Assembly (NCBI GenBank): GCA_021324575.1
Contig: JAJPIW010000021.1
Location: forward strand, 1-64,000
DNA length: 64,000 nucleotides
Reading direction: 5' to 3'
Origin: Intrasporangiaceae bacterium
GTDB lineage: Bacteria > Actinomycetota > Actinomycetes > Actinomycetales > Dermatophilaceae
Below the pieces are notes generated by a model. It was not told the origin of the DNA and did no database searches. It worked only from the letters and a program-made list of their open reading frames with translations. The position numbers and the translations under genes were made by a program. Shown here piece after piece: positions 51,493-61,205 of this stretch. Position 1 is the stretch's first letter. Each line of letters begins with the position of its first letter.

Positions 51493-53034
51493 GTGCGCAC
51501 CACCCGCTGGCCGTATGCCGTGTCCGGAGTCGTCGCGGCGGTGGCCGGGATGGCGATCGGACACCTGCTCGCCGTCCTCTGGATCGGCCCGTCGTCGTCG
51601 CCGGTCCTCGCGATCGGGGGGACCGTGGTGGACGGGACGCCGACGCCGGTCAAGGAGTGGGCGGTGTCGACGTTGGGGACGGCGGACAAGCCGTTCCTTC
51701 TCACCTGCGTCGCGGTCGTGACGGCGTTGGCGGCCGCGGGGATCGGGCTCGTCGGGCGTACCCGGCCGCTCCTGTCCCGGATCCTCCTCATCGGCCTCGC
51801 CGTCCTCGCGGCGGTGGCGTCGGCCACCCGGCCCGATGCCTCGTCGGCCAGCCCCATCCCCTCGATGGTCGCCGCCGTGGTCGGGCTGGTCGTCCTGGCG
51901 TGGCTGCGGGACCGGGCGCTCCGCTTCGCCGAGCCGCGGCATACGGGCACCGCGTTGGCCCCAGGCCCCAACGGCGGTCCGGTCCCGGACGGACGGCGCG
52001 CGTTCCTCACCGGTGCAGGGGTCATCGGCGCCGGCTCGGTGGCGGCGATCGTGCTGCCGTCCACGGTCGGGTCGACGTCGACGGCCCCGCCGGTACCGCT
52101 CCCGACGCCCACCGCGCCGCTTGCACAGCTGCCCGCCGCGCTCGACTCCAAGGTCCCGGGGATCACGCCGTGGCGGACCGATGCCGGCTCGTTCTACCGG
52201 GTGGACACCGAGTTCATCGTGCCGCGCGTGGACTCCTCCTCCTGGAGCCTCACCGTCGACGGCGAGGTCGACAAGGCGGTGACCATCACCTATGCCGAGC
52301 TGCTCGCCATGCCGATGATCGAGCGCGACATCACCCTCGCGTGCGTCTCCAACGAGGTCAACGGCGACCTCACCGGCGGCGCCCGCTGGCTCGGGGTGCG
52401 GACGGCCGACGTCCTGAAGGAGGCCGGGATCCGGCCCGGCGCCGAGCAGGTATTCAGCACCTCGACGAGCGGCATGACGATCTCGACACCGCTCAAGGCG
52501 CTCACCGACGGGCGGGACGCGCTCATCGCGGTCGGGATGAACGGCGCGCCGCTCCCGGCCGCCCACGGCTTCCCCGCACGGCTGGTCACACCCGGGCTCT
52601 ACGGGTTCACCGGCGGGACGAAGTGGCTGGCCCGGATGACCCTCACGACGTATGCCGCGAAGTCCGCCTACTGGACCCAGCGCGGCTGGGCGACCGACGC
52701 ACCGGTCCTCACCGAGGCCCGGATCGACGTCCCGCACGACGGTGCCAAGGCCGGCCGGATCGCCATCGGCGGGGTCGCCTGGGCCATGCACAAGGGGATC
52801 AAGGGCGTCGAGGTCAAGGTCGACGACGGACCCTGGCAGCCGGCGACGATGGGGCCCGATGCCGGGATCGACTACTGGCGCCAGTGGTACCTCCCGTGGG
52901 ACGCCACGACCGGCAAGCACACGATCGTGGCACGCGCCACCGACGACACCGGTGCCGTCCAGACGGTCGCGACCGCCGACTCCTACCCCTCCGGCGCCAC
53001 CGGCTGGCCGTCGATCGAGGTCCGGATCGCGTGA
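51493..53034 (+). CDS. Membrane-anchored molybdopterin oxidoreductase (sulfite-oxidase fold)
   Basis: 513 residues. About four membrane helices (about 7-30, 62-82, 92-110, 122-140) are followed by a twin-basic-free hydrophobic stretch (F-L-T-G-A-G-V-I-G-A-G-S-V-A) and an extracytoplasmic sulfite-oxidase-like domain (about 220-420): S-W-S-L-T-V-D-G-E-V, the molybdenum-ligand Cys in T-L-A-C-V-S-N-E, G-A-R-W-L-G-V and A-A-H-G-F-P-A-R-L-V-T-P-G-L-Y-G. A dimerisation domain ends the protein. Probably reduces or oxidises a small oxyanion or repairs oxidised sulfur groups. GTG at 51493 is preferred because it starts the first helix. Confidence 0.88.
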   Translation: MRTTRWPYAVSGVVAAVAGMAIGHLLAVLWIGPSSSPVLAIGGTVVDGTPTPVKEWAVSTLGTADKPFLLTCVAVVTALAAAGIGLVGRTRPLLSRILLIGLAVLAAVASATRPDASSASPIPSMVAAVVGLVVLAWLRDRALRFAEPRHTGTALAPGPNGGPVPDGRRAFLTGAGVIGAGSVAAIVLPSTVGSTSTAPPVPLPTPTAPLAQLPAALDSKVPGITPWRTDAGSFYRVDTEFIVPRVDSSSWSLTVDGEVDKAVTITYAELLAMPMIERDITLACVSNEVNGDLTGGARWLGVRTADVLKEAGIRPGAEQVFSTSTSGMTISTPLKALTDGRDALIAVGMNGAPLPAAHGFPARLVTPGLYGFTGGTKWLARMTLTTYAAKSAYWTQRGWATDAPVLTEARIDVPHDGAKAGRIAIGGVAWAMHKGIKGVEVKVDDGPWQPATMGPDAGIDYWRQWYLPWDATTGKHTIVARATDDTGAVQTVATADSYPSGATGWPSIEVRIA

Positions 53035-53080
53035 GCCTGCGGCCCAGCCGAGGCCCCTGCCCGCACAAGGAATCGCCGTT

Positions 53081-53308
53081 TCACTGCGATCGGGCGAGGA
53101 CCACCACGTTCGCGTCGTGACCGCCGCCGGCGAGCTTGGCGTCGCAGGTGTACATGGGGACGTCCAACGCCTCGGCCAGGGCCAGGTAGCAGGCGGCGTA
53201 GGTCGTGTAATGCGGGCGCAGCGACCAGATGCGATCGGCGAGAGGGTGGGTCTCGCCCAGCTGCAGCCCACGCAGCGCCGAGAGCGTGCGCGCTGCGCGG
53301 GGTCGGGG
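53081..53308 (-). pseudogene. C-terminal remnant of a VapC (PIN) toxin
   Basis: About 75 residues in the minus frame ending at the stop 53081-53083: R-T-L-S-A-L-R-G-L, L-A-D-R-I-W-S-L-R, A-C-Y-L-A-L-A-E-A-L-D-V-P-M-Y-T-C-D-A-K-L. This is the second half of a PIN-domain RNase: L-A-E-A-L-x-x-P-x-x-T-x-D-x-x-L-A is its last strand region. An in-frame stop (53309-53311) and loss of the first half, with its catalytic Asp, show it is dead. The Asp normally found just before the A-x-Y-x-A-L-A helix is also replaced (T-T-Y-A-A-C-Y). No vapB is left. A decayed toxin-antitoxin locus. Confidence 0.7.
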
Positions 53309-53329
53309 TCAGGCGACAGGATGGGGCAC

Positions 53330-54391
53330 GTGACCTCGACGACGCCACTGACCGCCCTTCCATCCCCACGCACCCCGGACCCGATGACAGCGCCACCGCT
53401 GCGCTGGGGAGTCATCGCGCCCGGCGGCATCGCGCGGGCGATGGCCACTGCACTCAACGCCGTGACGCAGCAACGGATCGCTGCGGTCGCGTCCCGCTCG
53501 CTGGACCGGGCACAGGCGTTCGCGACCGAGTTCGGCGCGGACACGGCATACGGCTCGTATGCCGCCCTCGTCGCGGACGCGTCGGTGGACGTGGTCTACA
53601 TCGCTTCACCGCACTCCGAGCACCGCGAGCACGCGCTGCTGGCCCTCAGTGCCGGGAAGCCGGTGCTCATGGAGAAGGCGTTCACGCGGAACGCGGCCGA
53701 GGCTCAGGAGGTCGTCGACGTGGCGCGGGCCGGCGGGCTGTTCCTCATGGAGGCGATGTGGGCGCGGTTCCTCCCGCACTACGACGTGGTCCGGCAGTGC
53801 GTCCAGGGTGGGCTGCTCGGCAGCATCGACACCGTGTTCGCCGACCACGGGCAGCCGCTCTATCCGGACGGCCCGCAGCGGCTGTCGGATCCGGCCCTGG
53901 CCGGCGGCGCCCTGCTCGACCTCGGCATCTATCCACTGTCCTTCGCCTCCATGGTCCTGGGCGGGCTGGCGTCGGTCACGGCGGTCGGCGAGCTGACCAC
54001 GGAGGGTGTCGACGCCCAGGAGGCGATGACCGCCCGCGGCACGAACGGTGGGCTCGGCGTCCTGCACGCGACGATGCTGGCCCGGACCGCGGCGAGGGCC
54101 TCGGTCGTCGGCACGGCCGGGCGGCTGGACATCGACGGCTCCTTCTACCAGCCCAACCCGGTCCGCTACACGGCGCGGGACCGCTCGGCCGGGCCGGTCT
54201 TCGAGCCTGCGTCGCGCAAGCACGGTCTGGCCTACGAGGCCGCCGAGGTGGCCCGCTGCATCACCGAGGGCCGGACCGAGTCGCCGCTGATGCCGCTGGA
54301 CGAGACGGTGGCGATCATGGCCACGATGGACGACATCCGCCGGCAGCTGGGGGTCGTCTACCCGGGCGAGCATCCGGGCGGGCCGGCGTGA
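53330..54391 (+). CDS. Gfo/Idh/MocA-family oxidoreductase
   Basis: 353 residues. NAD(P)-dependent dehydrogenase of sugars or cyclitols. R-W-G-V-I-A-P-G-G-I-A-R-A-M (about 21-34) is the dinucleotide site, Y-I-A-S-P-H-S-E-H-R-E-H (about 89-100) and G-K-P-V-L-M-E-K-A-F (about 107-116) with the catalytic Lys follow, and W-A-R-F-L-P-H-Y and G-G-A-L-L-D-L-G-I-Y are family landmarks of the dihydrodiol-dehydrogenase-like branch. The start is uncertain among ATG 53321, GTG 53330 and ATG 53384; the VapC remnant lies just upstream on the other strand. Confidence 0.9.
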   Translation: MTSTTPLTALPSPRTPDPMTAPPLRWGVIAPGGIARAMATALNAVTQQRIAAVASRSLDRAQAFATEFGADTAYGSYAALVADASVDVVYIASPHSEHREHALLALSAGKPVLMEKAFTRNAAEAQEVVDVARAGGLFLMEAMWARFLPHYDVVRQCVQGGLLGSIDTVFADHGQPLYPDGPQRLSDPALAGGALLDLGIYPLSFASMVLGGLASVTAVGELTTEGVDAQEAMTARGTNGGLGVLHATMLARTAARASVVGTAGRLDIDGSFYQPNPVRYTARDRSAGPVFEPASRKHGLAYEAAEVARCITEGRTESPLMPLDETVAIMATMDDIRRQLGVVYPGEHPGGPA

Positions 54392-54420
54392 GACCGGCTG
54401 GTGGCACGGCTGGGGCACAC

Positions 54421-55275
54421 ATGACCGGGCCCTTCCGCGAGATCGCCGACCGGGTCTTCATCGGTCGCTACCCACAGTGGGACGTCAACGTGGGCGTCGT
54501 CGTCGGGTCGGACGGGATCTGCGTCGTCGACACCCGAGGCACGCTGAAGCAGGGCCAGGAGGTCCGCGACCAGATCGCGCGTCTGGCCCCACCCGGCGCC
54601 GTCACCCACGTCGTCAACACACACGTCCACTTCGACCATGTCCTCGGCAACGCGGCCTTCCCGGCGGCCCGCAAGACCGCACACGCCAACGCGATCGCCG
54701 CCATGGCCGGGCACATCGCCCAGGTCAAGCAGGCGTGTCTGGAGGACGCCTCGCCGTCCGACGAGCTCGGCTACACGGCAGACGACTTGGCAGAACTGGT
54801 CGCCTCTCCCCTCGCGGTCCCGGAGAGCGGCTTTGCCGTCTCCGCAGTCATCGACCTCGGGGACCGCGCGCTGCGCCTCTCGTATGCCGGTCGCGGCCAC
54901 ACCGACGGCGACCTCGCCGCCGCGGTGTCCGACGTCCCGGTGGTCTTCTTCGGCGACCTCATCGAGGAGGCAGCCAACCCCTCCTACGGCACGGACTGCT
55001 GCCCGCTCGACTGGGCCGACACGCTCACCGACCACCTGGCCCGGCTGCCGGGCGGAGCGCTCGTCATCCCTGGGCATGGGTTGCCCGTCGACCGGGACTT
55101 CGTTGCGGCACAACGGGATGCGGTCGGAATCGTGGCTGCGGTGGTGCGCGACCGGCATACGGCGGGGATGTCCCTGGCCGACGCGATGCGCGAGCCGGAC
55201 ACCCGACTCCCCTACCCCCTGGCTTCGCTCGCCGAGGCCTTCACCCGCGCCTGGTCGGAGCTGGCTGGGCCCTGA
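54421..55275 (+). CDS. MBL-fold metallo-hydrolase
   Basis: 284 residues. The zinc signature H-x-H-x-D-H is in T-H-V-H-F-D-H-V-L-G-N (about 65-75), a further ligand in G-R-G-H-T-D-G-D-L (about 159-167), Asp in F-F-G-D-L-I and His in I-P-G-H-G-L-P-V. An extended insert (about 95-125) separates the first ligands. The family covers glyoxalase II-like, quorum-quenching and other hydrolases; the substrate is not evident. Thirty bp after the dehydrogenase gene on the same strand, hence a probable pair. Confidence 0.9.
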   Translation: MTGPFREIADRVFIGRYPQWDVNVGVVVGSDGICVVDTRGTLKQGQEVRDQIARLAPPGAVTHVVNTHVHFDHVLGNAAFPAARKTAHANAIAAMAGHIAQVKQACLEDASPSDELGYTADDLAELVASPLAVPESGFAVSAVIDLGDRALRLSYAGRGHTDGDLAAAVSDVPVVFFGDLIEEAANPSYGTDCCPLDWADTLTDHLARLPGGALVIPGHGLPVDRDFVAAQRDAVGIVAAVVRDRHTAGMSLADAMREPDTRLPYPLASLAEAFTRAWSELAGP

Positions 55276-55278
55276 GCC

Positions 55279-55638
55279 TCACACCAGGGGAAGCAGGGCG
55301 CTCAGGTCGGCCCGGGTGCCACTGACACGCAGGGCGCCCGATGCCTCCACGTCGGCCCAGTCGAGAACGCCCGTCGCGAGGCCGAGCCACGTGTCGGCAT
55401 CGGTCTCGGTGACGTTGGGTGGGGTCCCCCGCTTGTGAGCCGGCCCGTCGATGCACTGCACCGCCCCGAACGGCGGGACGCGCACCTCGACGCTGCGCCC
55501 CGGCGCGCGAGCCCCCAGCTCTTCCAGCGTGTAGCGGACGGCGGTGGCCACGGTCGCCCGGTCAGCCGCGGGATCGACAGACCATGCGGCGACGGCAGCG
55601 GCCCCGGCGAAGGGGTCGATCCGGCGACGTGGCGGCAT
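55279..55638 (-). CDS. Sterol-carrier-like (SCP2) family protein
   Basis: 119 residues. R-R-R-I-D-P-F-A-G at the start, a helical segment (V-A-T-A-V-R-Y-T-L-E-E-L-G), then strands S-V-E-V-R-V-P-P-F-G-A-V-Q-C and the ending T-W-L-G-L-A-T-G-V-L-D-W-A-D-V-x-A-S-G-A-L-R-V-S-G-T-R-A-D-L. This is the pattern of short actinobacterial sterol-carrier-type proteins, often encoded in purine gene regions. Lipid or CoA-ester binding is the family property; role here unknown. ATG at 55636-55638; 32 bp from the divergent spermidine synthase-like gene. Confidence 0.75.
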   Translation of the reverse strand: MPPRRRIDPFAGAAAVAAWSVDPAADRATVATAVRYTLEELGARAPGRSVEVRVPPFGAVQCIDGPAHKRGTPPNVTETDADTWLGLATGVLDWADVEASGALRVSGTRADLSALLPLV

Positions 55639-55670
55639 GCCTGCCAAGGTATCTGTCTAGGGTCGTCACC

Positions 55671-56474
55671 GTGGAGACCGTCGACTTCGTCCGGGACGAG
55701 CGCGGGGTCACCGTCGTGGTCGCCGGGCATCCCCAGTCCTACATCTCCACCACGGATCCCGGCTTCCTCGCCTTCGAGTACGTCCAGATGCTCGGGCTGG
55801 TCATCGACGCCCAGCCGGCCGGGCCGCTCGCCGTCACCCACGTCGGCGGCGCCGGCCTCACCCTGGCCCGCTACGTCCAGCACACCCGGCCCGGTTCGCC
55901 GCAGATCGTCCTCGAGCCGGAAGAAGCGCTCACCGCACTCGTCCGGCGTGAGGCGCCCCTGCCCCGCGGCCACCGGATCCGGGTCCGCCCGCTCGACGGT
56001 CGCACCGGCGTCGCCCGGCTGGCCGACGGGTCCGCCGATGTCGTCATCATCGACGCGTATGCCGCGGGCCGGGTCCCGGCCGACCTCACCACCCGCGAGG
56101 CGCTCGCTGATGCCGTGCGGGTGCTCCGGCCGACCGGCTCGCTACTCATCAACCTCTGCGACGAGCGCGGCCTCCGTTATGTGGCAAGGGTCCTCGCGAC
56201 CCTTCAGTCCGTCCCCGACCTTGCCGACCTGGGACTGGTCGCCCTCCACGAGGTCCTCAAGCACCGACGCTTCGGCAACGCCGTCGTCGTGGCATCGCGT
56301 ATGCCGCTCGACTGGACCGACCTCGCCCGGCGCGCCGGCCGGCTGCCGGCACCGGCCGGCATACGACGTGGCAGTGACCTCCAGCGGGTCATCGCCGGGG
56401 CGAAACCGTTGTCCGACAACGACTCCCAGCCCTCGCCGCATCCGCCCGAGAGCAATGGCTGGCAGGTGCGCTAG
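55671..56474 (+). CDS. Spermidine synthase-like methyltransferase-fold protein
   Basis: 267 residues. The SpeE-type Rossmann core is visible: V-T-H-V-G-G-A-G-L-T-L-A-R-Y (about 64-77), I-V-L-E-P-E-E-A-L (about 90-98), then A-D-V-V-I-I-D-A-Y-A-A-G-R-V-P (about 124-138) and L-I-N-L-C-D at strand 5. The polyamine-binding acidic residues of real spermidine synthases are only partly conserved, so the protein may be one of the actinobacterial fused/variant members with unknown substrate. GTG at 55671. The Pro/Ser tail overlaps the convergent DUF2231-like gene by 4 bp. Confidence 0.8.
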   Translation: METVDFVRDERGVTVVVAGHPQSYISTTDPGFLAFEYVQMLGLVIDAQPAGPLAVTHVGGAGLTLARYVQHTRPGSPQIVLEPEEALTALVRREAPLPRGHRIRVRPLDGRTGVARLADGSADVVIIDAYAAGRVPADLTTREALADAVRVLRPTGSLLINLCDERGLRYVARVLATLQSVPDLADLGLVALHEVLKHRRFGNAVVVASRMPLDWTDLARRAGRLPAPAGIRRGSDLQRVIAGAKPLSDNDSQPSPHPPESNGWQVR

Positions 56475-57019
56475 GCCTGGGCTCCAGAGGCGCGGGTCCT
56501 TCCCGCTTGAGCCAGATGGCCACCCAGGTAGGCCCCGGCGGACGAGACGGCCGCGCCGGCCAGGGCCAACCGGGCGCCGGTGCCGTGCCGACCCCGTCGC
56601 CGGGCGACCCACGAGGCGCCGTAGATGCCGATCGCGACGCCGTTGGTCACGGCGTGCACGAGGCCGACCCGCTTGTCGCGCGGCTCCGCCGCCGACCACT
56701 CGGCCCATCCGGTCCAGGCGGTCGGGCCGGCCGCGGCCAGACCCGTGCCGATGAGGCGCCGGGCAGCCGCAGATGAGCCCGGCGGTCCGAACAGGTCCAG
56801 CACTGTCGCGGAGGTCCAGGTGCCGAGCGTGACGTCGGTGAGGACGGGATGGAGCGCGTGCCCGAGCCAGTCCCCGCGCAGCACCGAACCTCGCACCCCG
56901 GAGCCGAACGCCTTCCGGACGTACGGTTCGAGCGCGCGAACCGGCCCGTCGAGCGCCTGGACGCGCTCGAGCCAGAGGGTGGACCTCACCAGCACAGGAG
57001 TTCGTTCGGTCGGGCTCAT
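56471..57019 (-). CDS. DUF2231-like membrane protein
   Basis: 182 residues. L-G-H-A-L-H-P-V-L-T-D-V-T-L-G-T-W (about 55-71) is the DUF2231 signature: paired His in a membrane helix, seen in proteins often linked to heme or quinone redox. Four hydrophobic segments follow with D-K-R-V-G-L-V-H-A-V-T-N. Start ATG at 57017-57019 is backed by AAGGAGGAG, the strongest ribosome-binding site in the window (4 bases from the ATG). Function unknown. Confidence 0.82.
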   Translation of the reverse strand: MSPTERTPVLVRSTLWLERVQALDGPVRALEPYVRKAFGSGVRGSVLRGDWLGHALHPVLTDVTLGTWTSATVLDLFGPPGSSAAARRLIGTGLAAAGPTAWTGWAEWSAAEPRDKRVGLVHAVTNGVAIGIYGASWVARRRGRHGTGARLALAGAAVSSAGAYLGGHLAQAGRTRASGAQA

Positions 57020-57152
57020 CGCTCCTCCTTGAAGAAGTGCGGGTCGAGGACAGTCCCCGACGCCCTCGGTCAACGTTGCCCCGTGGGATGGGTGACGTCA
57101 ACTGAGGTCTCCGGCAGAGCGGGTCGGCCCCATGAACGGGCAGCTGGTTGAG

Positions 57153-60100
57153 CTAGCCGACGTGGGTCCGGGCGTTGCGGAACATCCGCAGCCAGGGGCT
57201 CTCGGTCTCGACGGGTCCACTCGTCCACGACATCTGGACGTTGCGCTGCACCCGTTCGGGGTGCGGCATCATCGCCGTGAACCGGCCGTCCGGCGTCGTC
57301 ACCGCGGTGAGCCCGTCCGGAGAACCGTTGGGGTTCAACGGATACGTCGTCGCCGGCATACCGGAGGAGTCGACGAACCGGGCGACCCGATGGACGGCCG
57401 CAGCATCGCCCCGCGCGGCAAAGTTTGCGAAACCCTCACCGTGTGCCACGGCGATCGGCAGGCGGCTTCCCGCCATGCCGGTCGTGAAGATCGACGGCGA
57501 GTCGAGGATCTCGACCTGGGTCAGCCTCGCCTCGTACTGCTCGGACCGGTTCCGCGTGAACCGGGGCCAGGCGTCCGCGCCGGGGATGAGGTCGGCGAGC
57601 GCGGCGAACATCTGGCAGCCGTTGCAGATCCCCAGCCCGAAGGTGTCCTCCCGGTGGAAGAACGTCGAGAACGCGTCGGTCAGCCGCGGGTTGAACAGGA
57701 CCGACCGGGCCCAGCCCTCACCGGCCCCGAGCGTGTCGCCGTAGGAGAAGCCGCCGCAGGCGACCAGCCCCACGGCATCGGCCAGGTCGAACCGGCCGGT
57801 CTGCAGGTCGGTCATGTGCACGTCGTATGCCGCGAAGCCGGCTCGGTCGAACGCGAACGCCGTCTCGACATGGGAGTTGACCCCCTGCTCGCGCAGGATG
57901 GCGACCCTGGGCCGGGCGCCGCGGTTGAGGTAGGGCGCGGCGATGTCGTCGACCGGGTCGAAGGTGGTCTCGACCACGAGCCCGCGGTCGGCGTCCGACC
58001 CGACACCCGCGTGCTCCTCGTCGGCGCAGTCGGGGTTGTCGCGCAGCCGGGCGATGCGCCAGGACACCTCGTCCCAGGCCTGGGCCAGGTCATGCAGCGA
58101 CTCGTCGAGAACGATGTTGCCGTCCAGGCCGATCCGTACCCGACGGTCCTCGTTCGTCGCGCCGACGACGGTGACCAGGCTGTGGAGGCCACCGATGGCC
58201 AGCACGTCGAGGGCATCGTCGAGCCGGTCGCGGGGAACCTCGAGCAGCGCCCCGAGCTCCTCGGCGAAGAGTGCGCGCTCGACCTCGTCACCCCGCCCGA
58301 CGCCGGAGTCGGCGTCGGAGTCGGTGTCGGCGTCGGAGTCGGAACGGGGCGCCCAGGCCGTGAGATCCAGGTCCAGACCGCGGGCACCGGCGAAGGCCAT
58401 CTCGCAGGCCGCCGCCCACAGGCCCCCGTCCGAGCGGTCGTGGTAGGCGGTGACGACTCCCTTGTCCCGCAACGCGTTCACTGCCTCGACGAGGGCGACC
58501 AGGCGACTCGGGTCGTCCAGGTCGGGCACCGAGCCACCGAACTCGTCGAGAGTCTGGGCCAGCACCGACCCGCCGAGCCGGTTGCGGCCCGAGCCCAGGT
58601 CGACGAGGAGCAGCACCGAGTCGTCGTGAAGCTGCGGGGTCAAGGTCCCCCGGACGTCCGGCAGCGAGGCGAACGCCGTCACGACGAGCGAGACGGGCGA
58701 CGTGACCTGCCGGGCCGCACCCGTGTCGGGGTCGGTCCACCGCGTCCGCATCGACAGCGAGTCCTTGCCCACCGGGACCGAGATGCCCAGTGCCGGGGAC
58801 AGCTCCATCCCGACGGCCCGGACCGTGTCGTAGAGGGCGGCGTCCTCACCGGGCTCGCCGCAGGCGGCCATCCAGTTGCAGGACAGCTTGACGCCGCTCA
58901 GCGTGATCGGCGCCGCGAGCAGGTTGGTGATCGCCTCGCCCACTGCCATCCGGCCCGACGCCGGCGCGTCGACCGAGGCGAGCGGCATCCGCTCACCCGT
59001 GGCCATCGCCTCGCCCGCGAAGCCGACGTGGTCGGCGAGGGTCACGGCGACGTCGGCGACGGGCACCTGCCACGGACCGACCATCTGGTCGCGGTGGCTC
59101 AACCCGCCGACGGTCCGGTCGCCGATCGTCACGAGGAACCGCTTGCTCGCCACGGTCGGGTGCCGCAGGACGTCGTATGCCGCGCGCCGCACGTCGAGGC
59201 CGACGAGGCTCAGCTCGGGCGCCGAGCGGGTCACGTGGGTCACGTCGCGGGTCATCCGCGGCGGCTTGCCGAGGAGAACCTCCATCGGCATGTCGATGGC
59301 CCGCTCCTCGCCCGGCACGTCGTCCGGGCCGTCAGCAAGGACCAGCTCGCCGTCCGCCCGCGCGACCCCGACCACGGCATACGGACACCGCTCCCGGTCG
59401 GCCAGGGCGGCGAACCGCGGCAGCGACGACGGGGCCAGCGCCACGACGTAGCGCTCCTGGCTCTCGTTGCTCCAGACCTCCTTCGGCGCGAGCCCGGACT
59501 CCTCCAGCGGCACGGCGGACAGGTCGAAGCGCGCTCCCAGCCCGGCGCCGTCGACGAGCTCGGGGAAGGCGTTGGACAGGCCCCCGGCACCCACGTCGTG
59601 GATCGCCAGAATCGGGTTGTCGGCCCCGAGCGACCAGCAGTGGTTGATGACCTCCTGGGCCCGCCGCTCGATCTCGGGGTTGCCGCGCTGCACCGAGTCG
59701 AAGTCGAGGTCCGCGGCATTGGCACCGGCGGCCATCGACGACGCCGCGCCGCCGCCCATCCCGATCCGCATGCCCGGCCCGCCGAGCTGGACGAGCAGGG
59801 TGCCGGCGGGGAAGACGACCTTCTCGGTCTGGTCGGCGTCGATCGTGCCGAGGCCGCCGGCGCTCATGATCGGCTTGTGGTAGCCGCGGCGCACCCCATC
59901 GACGGTCTGCTCGTAGACCCGGAAGAACCCGCCGAGCGCGGGGCGGCCGAACTCGTTGTTGAAGGCCGCCGCACCGATCGGTCCGTCGACCATGATCTCC
60001 AGCGGCGTGGCGATGTGATCCGGTGTGCCGTAAGGGTTCTGCTCCCACGGCTCGTCGGTCTCGGGCAGGTGCAGGTTGGAGACCACGAACCCGGAGAGAC

Positions 60101-61136
60101 CGGCCTTGGGCGCCGAGCCGCGCCCGGTCGCGCCCTCGTCGCGGATCTCGCCACCGGCCCCGGTCGCGGCGCCGGGAAAGGGCGAGATCGCTGTCGGGTG
60201 GTTGTGCGTCTCGACCTTCATCAGGACGTGCACGTCACTCTGGCGGGCGGCATACGGGCTGGGTCCGTCGGGCGTCTCCGGGAGCCAGCGCTGCCGCGGC
60301 CCGCCGACCATGACCGAGGCGTTGTCCTTGTAGGCGATGACCGTCCCTGCGCCGGCGACCTCCTCGGTGTGCCGGATCATCCCGAACAGGCTTCGGGTCT
60401 GGACCTGGCCGTCGACGATGAAGTCGGCGTTGAAGATCTTGTGGCGGCAGTGCTCGGAGTTGGCCTGCGCGAACATCATCAGCTCGACGTCGGTCGGGTT
60501 GCGCCCGAGGCCGGTGAAGGCCGAGACGAGGTAGTCGATCTCGTCGTCGGACAACGCCATCCCGTATGCCGTGTTGGCCGCCTCGAGCGCCGACCGCCCG
60601 ACGCCCAGCACGTCGACCCGCTCGAGGGGCTCGGCCTCACTGGTGCCGAAGAGGGCGGCCGCGTCCTTACGGCGGGGCAGGGCCGACTCGGTCATCCGGT
60701 CGTGCAGCACGTCGGCGCAGGCCACCCACTCCTGCTCGGTCAGTGACGCCGACGACGCGAGGTGGTACTCGGTGACCCGCTCCACCCGTCGGATCCGGAC
60801 GCCGCAGTTGTGCGCGATGTCGGTCGCCTTGGACGCCCATGGGGACAGGGTGCCGAGCCGGGGCCCCACGACGACGAGGGTGTCGACGACCGTGTCATCG
60901 GGAGAGGTGGGCGGGGCGGCATACGGGTCCCCGTAGTCGAGGAGCCGGCGGACGACCTCGGCCGTCTCCTCCGGCAGCGGCTCGTCGCTCGCGACCCAGT
61001 GGACGAGCCGGCCGGTCACCGAGGTGACCGACGGTGCCACCGCCTGCAGGCGGGCGAGGAGCGCGCGGGCGCGGAAGGCCGAGAGCGCGGTGCCGCCCTC
61101 GACGACGGTCAGCACGGGGTCGTGCGACGTGGCCAT
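57153..61136 (-). CDS. purL: Phosphoribosylformylglycinamidine synthase, large fused type
   Basis: 1327 residues, the long form that unites the three parts (PurS-, PurL- and PurQ-like) in one chain. Fourth step of purine synthesis: FGAR plus glutamine to FGAM. The synthetase part has [36 protein letters not shown] and [10 protein letters not shown]; the C-terminal glutaminase has the nucleophile Cys in G-I-C-N-G-C-Q and [20 protein letters not shown] insert (58306-58343) lies on a loop. The ATG at 61134-61136 is chosen; an earlier start would add 13 non-conserved residues. Many actinobacteria instead use separate small PurS/PurQ/PurL. Confidence 0.96.
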   Translation of the reverse strand: MATSHDPVLTVVEGGTALSAFRARALLARLQAVAPSVTSVTGRLVHWVASDEPLPEETAEVVRRLLDYGDPYAAPPTSPDDTVVDTLVVVGPRLGTLSPWASKATDIAHNCGVRIRRVERVTEYHLASSASLTEQEWVACADVLHDRMTESALPRRKDAAALFGTSEAEPLERVDVLGVGRSALEAANTAYGMALSDDEIDYLVSAFTGLGRNPTDVELMMFAQANSEHCRHKIFNADFIVDGQVQTRSLFGMIRHTEEVAGAGTVIAYKDNASVMVGGPRQRWLPETPDGPSPYAARQSDVHVLMKVETHNHPTAISPFPGAATGAGGEIRDEGATGRGSAPKAGLSGFVVSNLHLPETDEPWEQNPYGTPDHIATPLEIMVDGPIGAAAFNNEFGRPALGGFFRVYEQTVDGVRRGYHKPIMSAGGLGTIDADQTEKVVFPAGTLLVQLGGPGMRIGMGGGAASSMAAGANAADLDFDSVQRGNPEIERRAQEVINHCWSLGADNPILAIHDVGAGGLSNAFPELVDGAGLGARFDLSAVPLEESGLAPKEVWSNESQERYVVALAPSSLPRFAALADRERCPYAVVGVARADGELVLADGPDDVPGEERAIDMPMEVLLGKPPRMTRDVTHVTRSAPELSLVGLDVRRAAYDVLRHPTVASKRFLVTIGDRTVGGLSHRDQMVGPWQVPVADVAVTLADHVGFAGEAMATGERMPLASVDAPASGRMAVGEAITNLLAAPITLSGVKLSCNWMAACGEPGEDAALYDTVRAVGMELSPALGISVPVGKDSLSMRTRWTDPDTGAARQVTSPVSLVVTAFASLPDVRGTLTPQLHDDSVLLLVDLGSGRNRLGGSVLAQTLDEFGGSVPDLDDPSRLVALVEAVNALRDKGVVTAYHDRSDGGLWAAACEMAFAGARGLDLDLTAWAPRSDSDADTDSDADSGVGRGDEVERALFAEELGALLEVPRDRLDDALDVLAIGGLHSLVTVVGATNEDRRVRIGLDGNIVLDESLHDLAQAWDEVSWRIARLRDNPDCADEEHAGVGSDADRGLVVETTFDPVDDIAAPYLNRGARPRVAILREQGVNSHVETAFAFDRAGFAAYDVHMTDLQTGRFDLADAVGLVACGGFSYGDTLGAGEGWARSVLFNPRLTDAFSTFFHREDTFGLGICNGCQMFAALADLIPGADAWPRFTRNRSEQYEARLTQVEILDSPSIFTTGMAGSRLPIAVAHGEGFANFAARGDAAAVHRVARFVDSSGMPATTYPLNPNGSPDGLTAVTTPDGRFTAMMPHPERVQRNVQMSWTSGPVETESPWLRMFRNARTHVG

Positions 61137-61205
61137 GGATGGGTACTCCCGGAGGCGGTGGGCAATGCGGCCCAAGGCTATCGGCCCGCGCGGGGGCCGC
61201 TGTCC

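Noticed and set aside
57132-60746. A 3.6-kb open frame antisense to purL
   Set aside because: It lies opposite a clearly real gene, has the His/Asp/Gly/Arg-rich composition of a high-GC complementary frame, and shows no domain.
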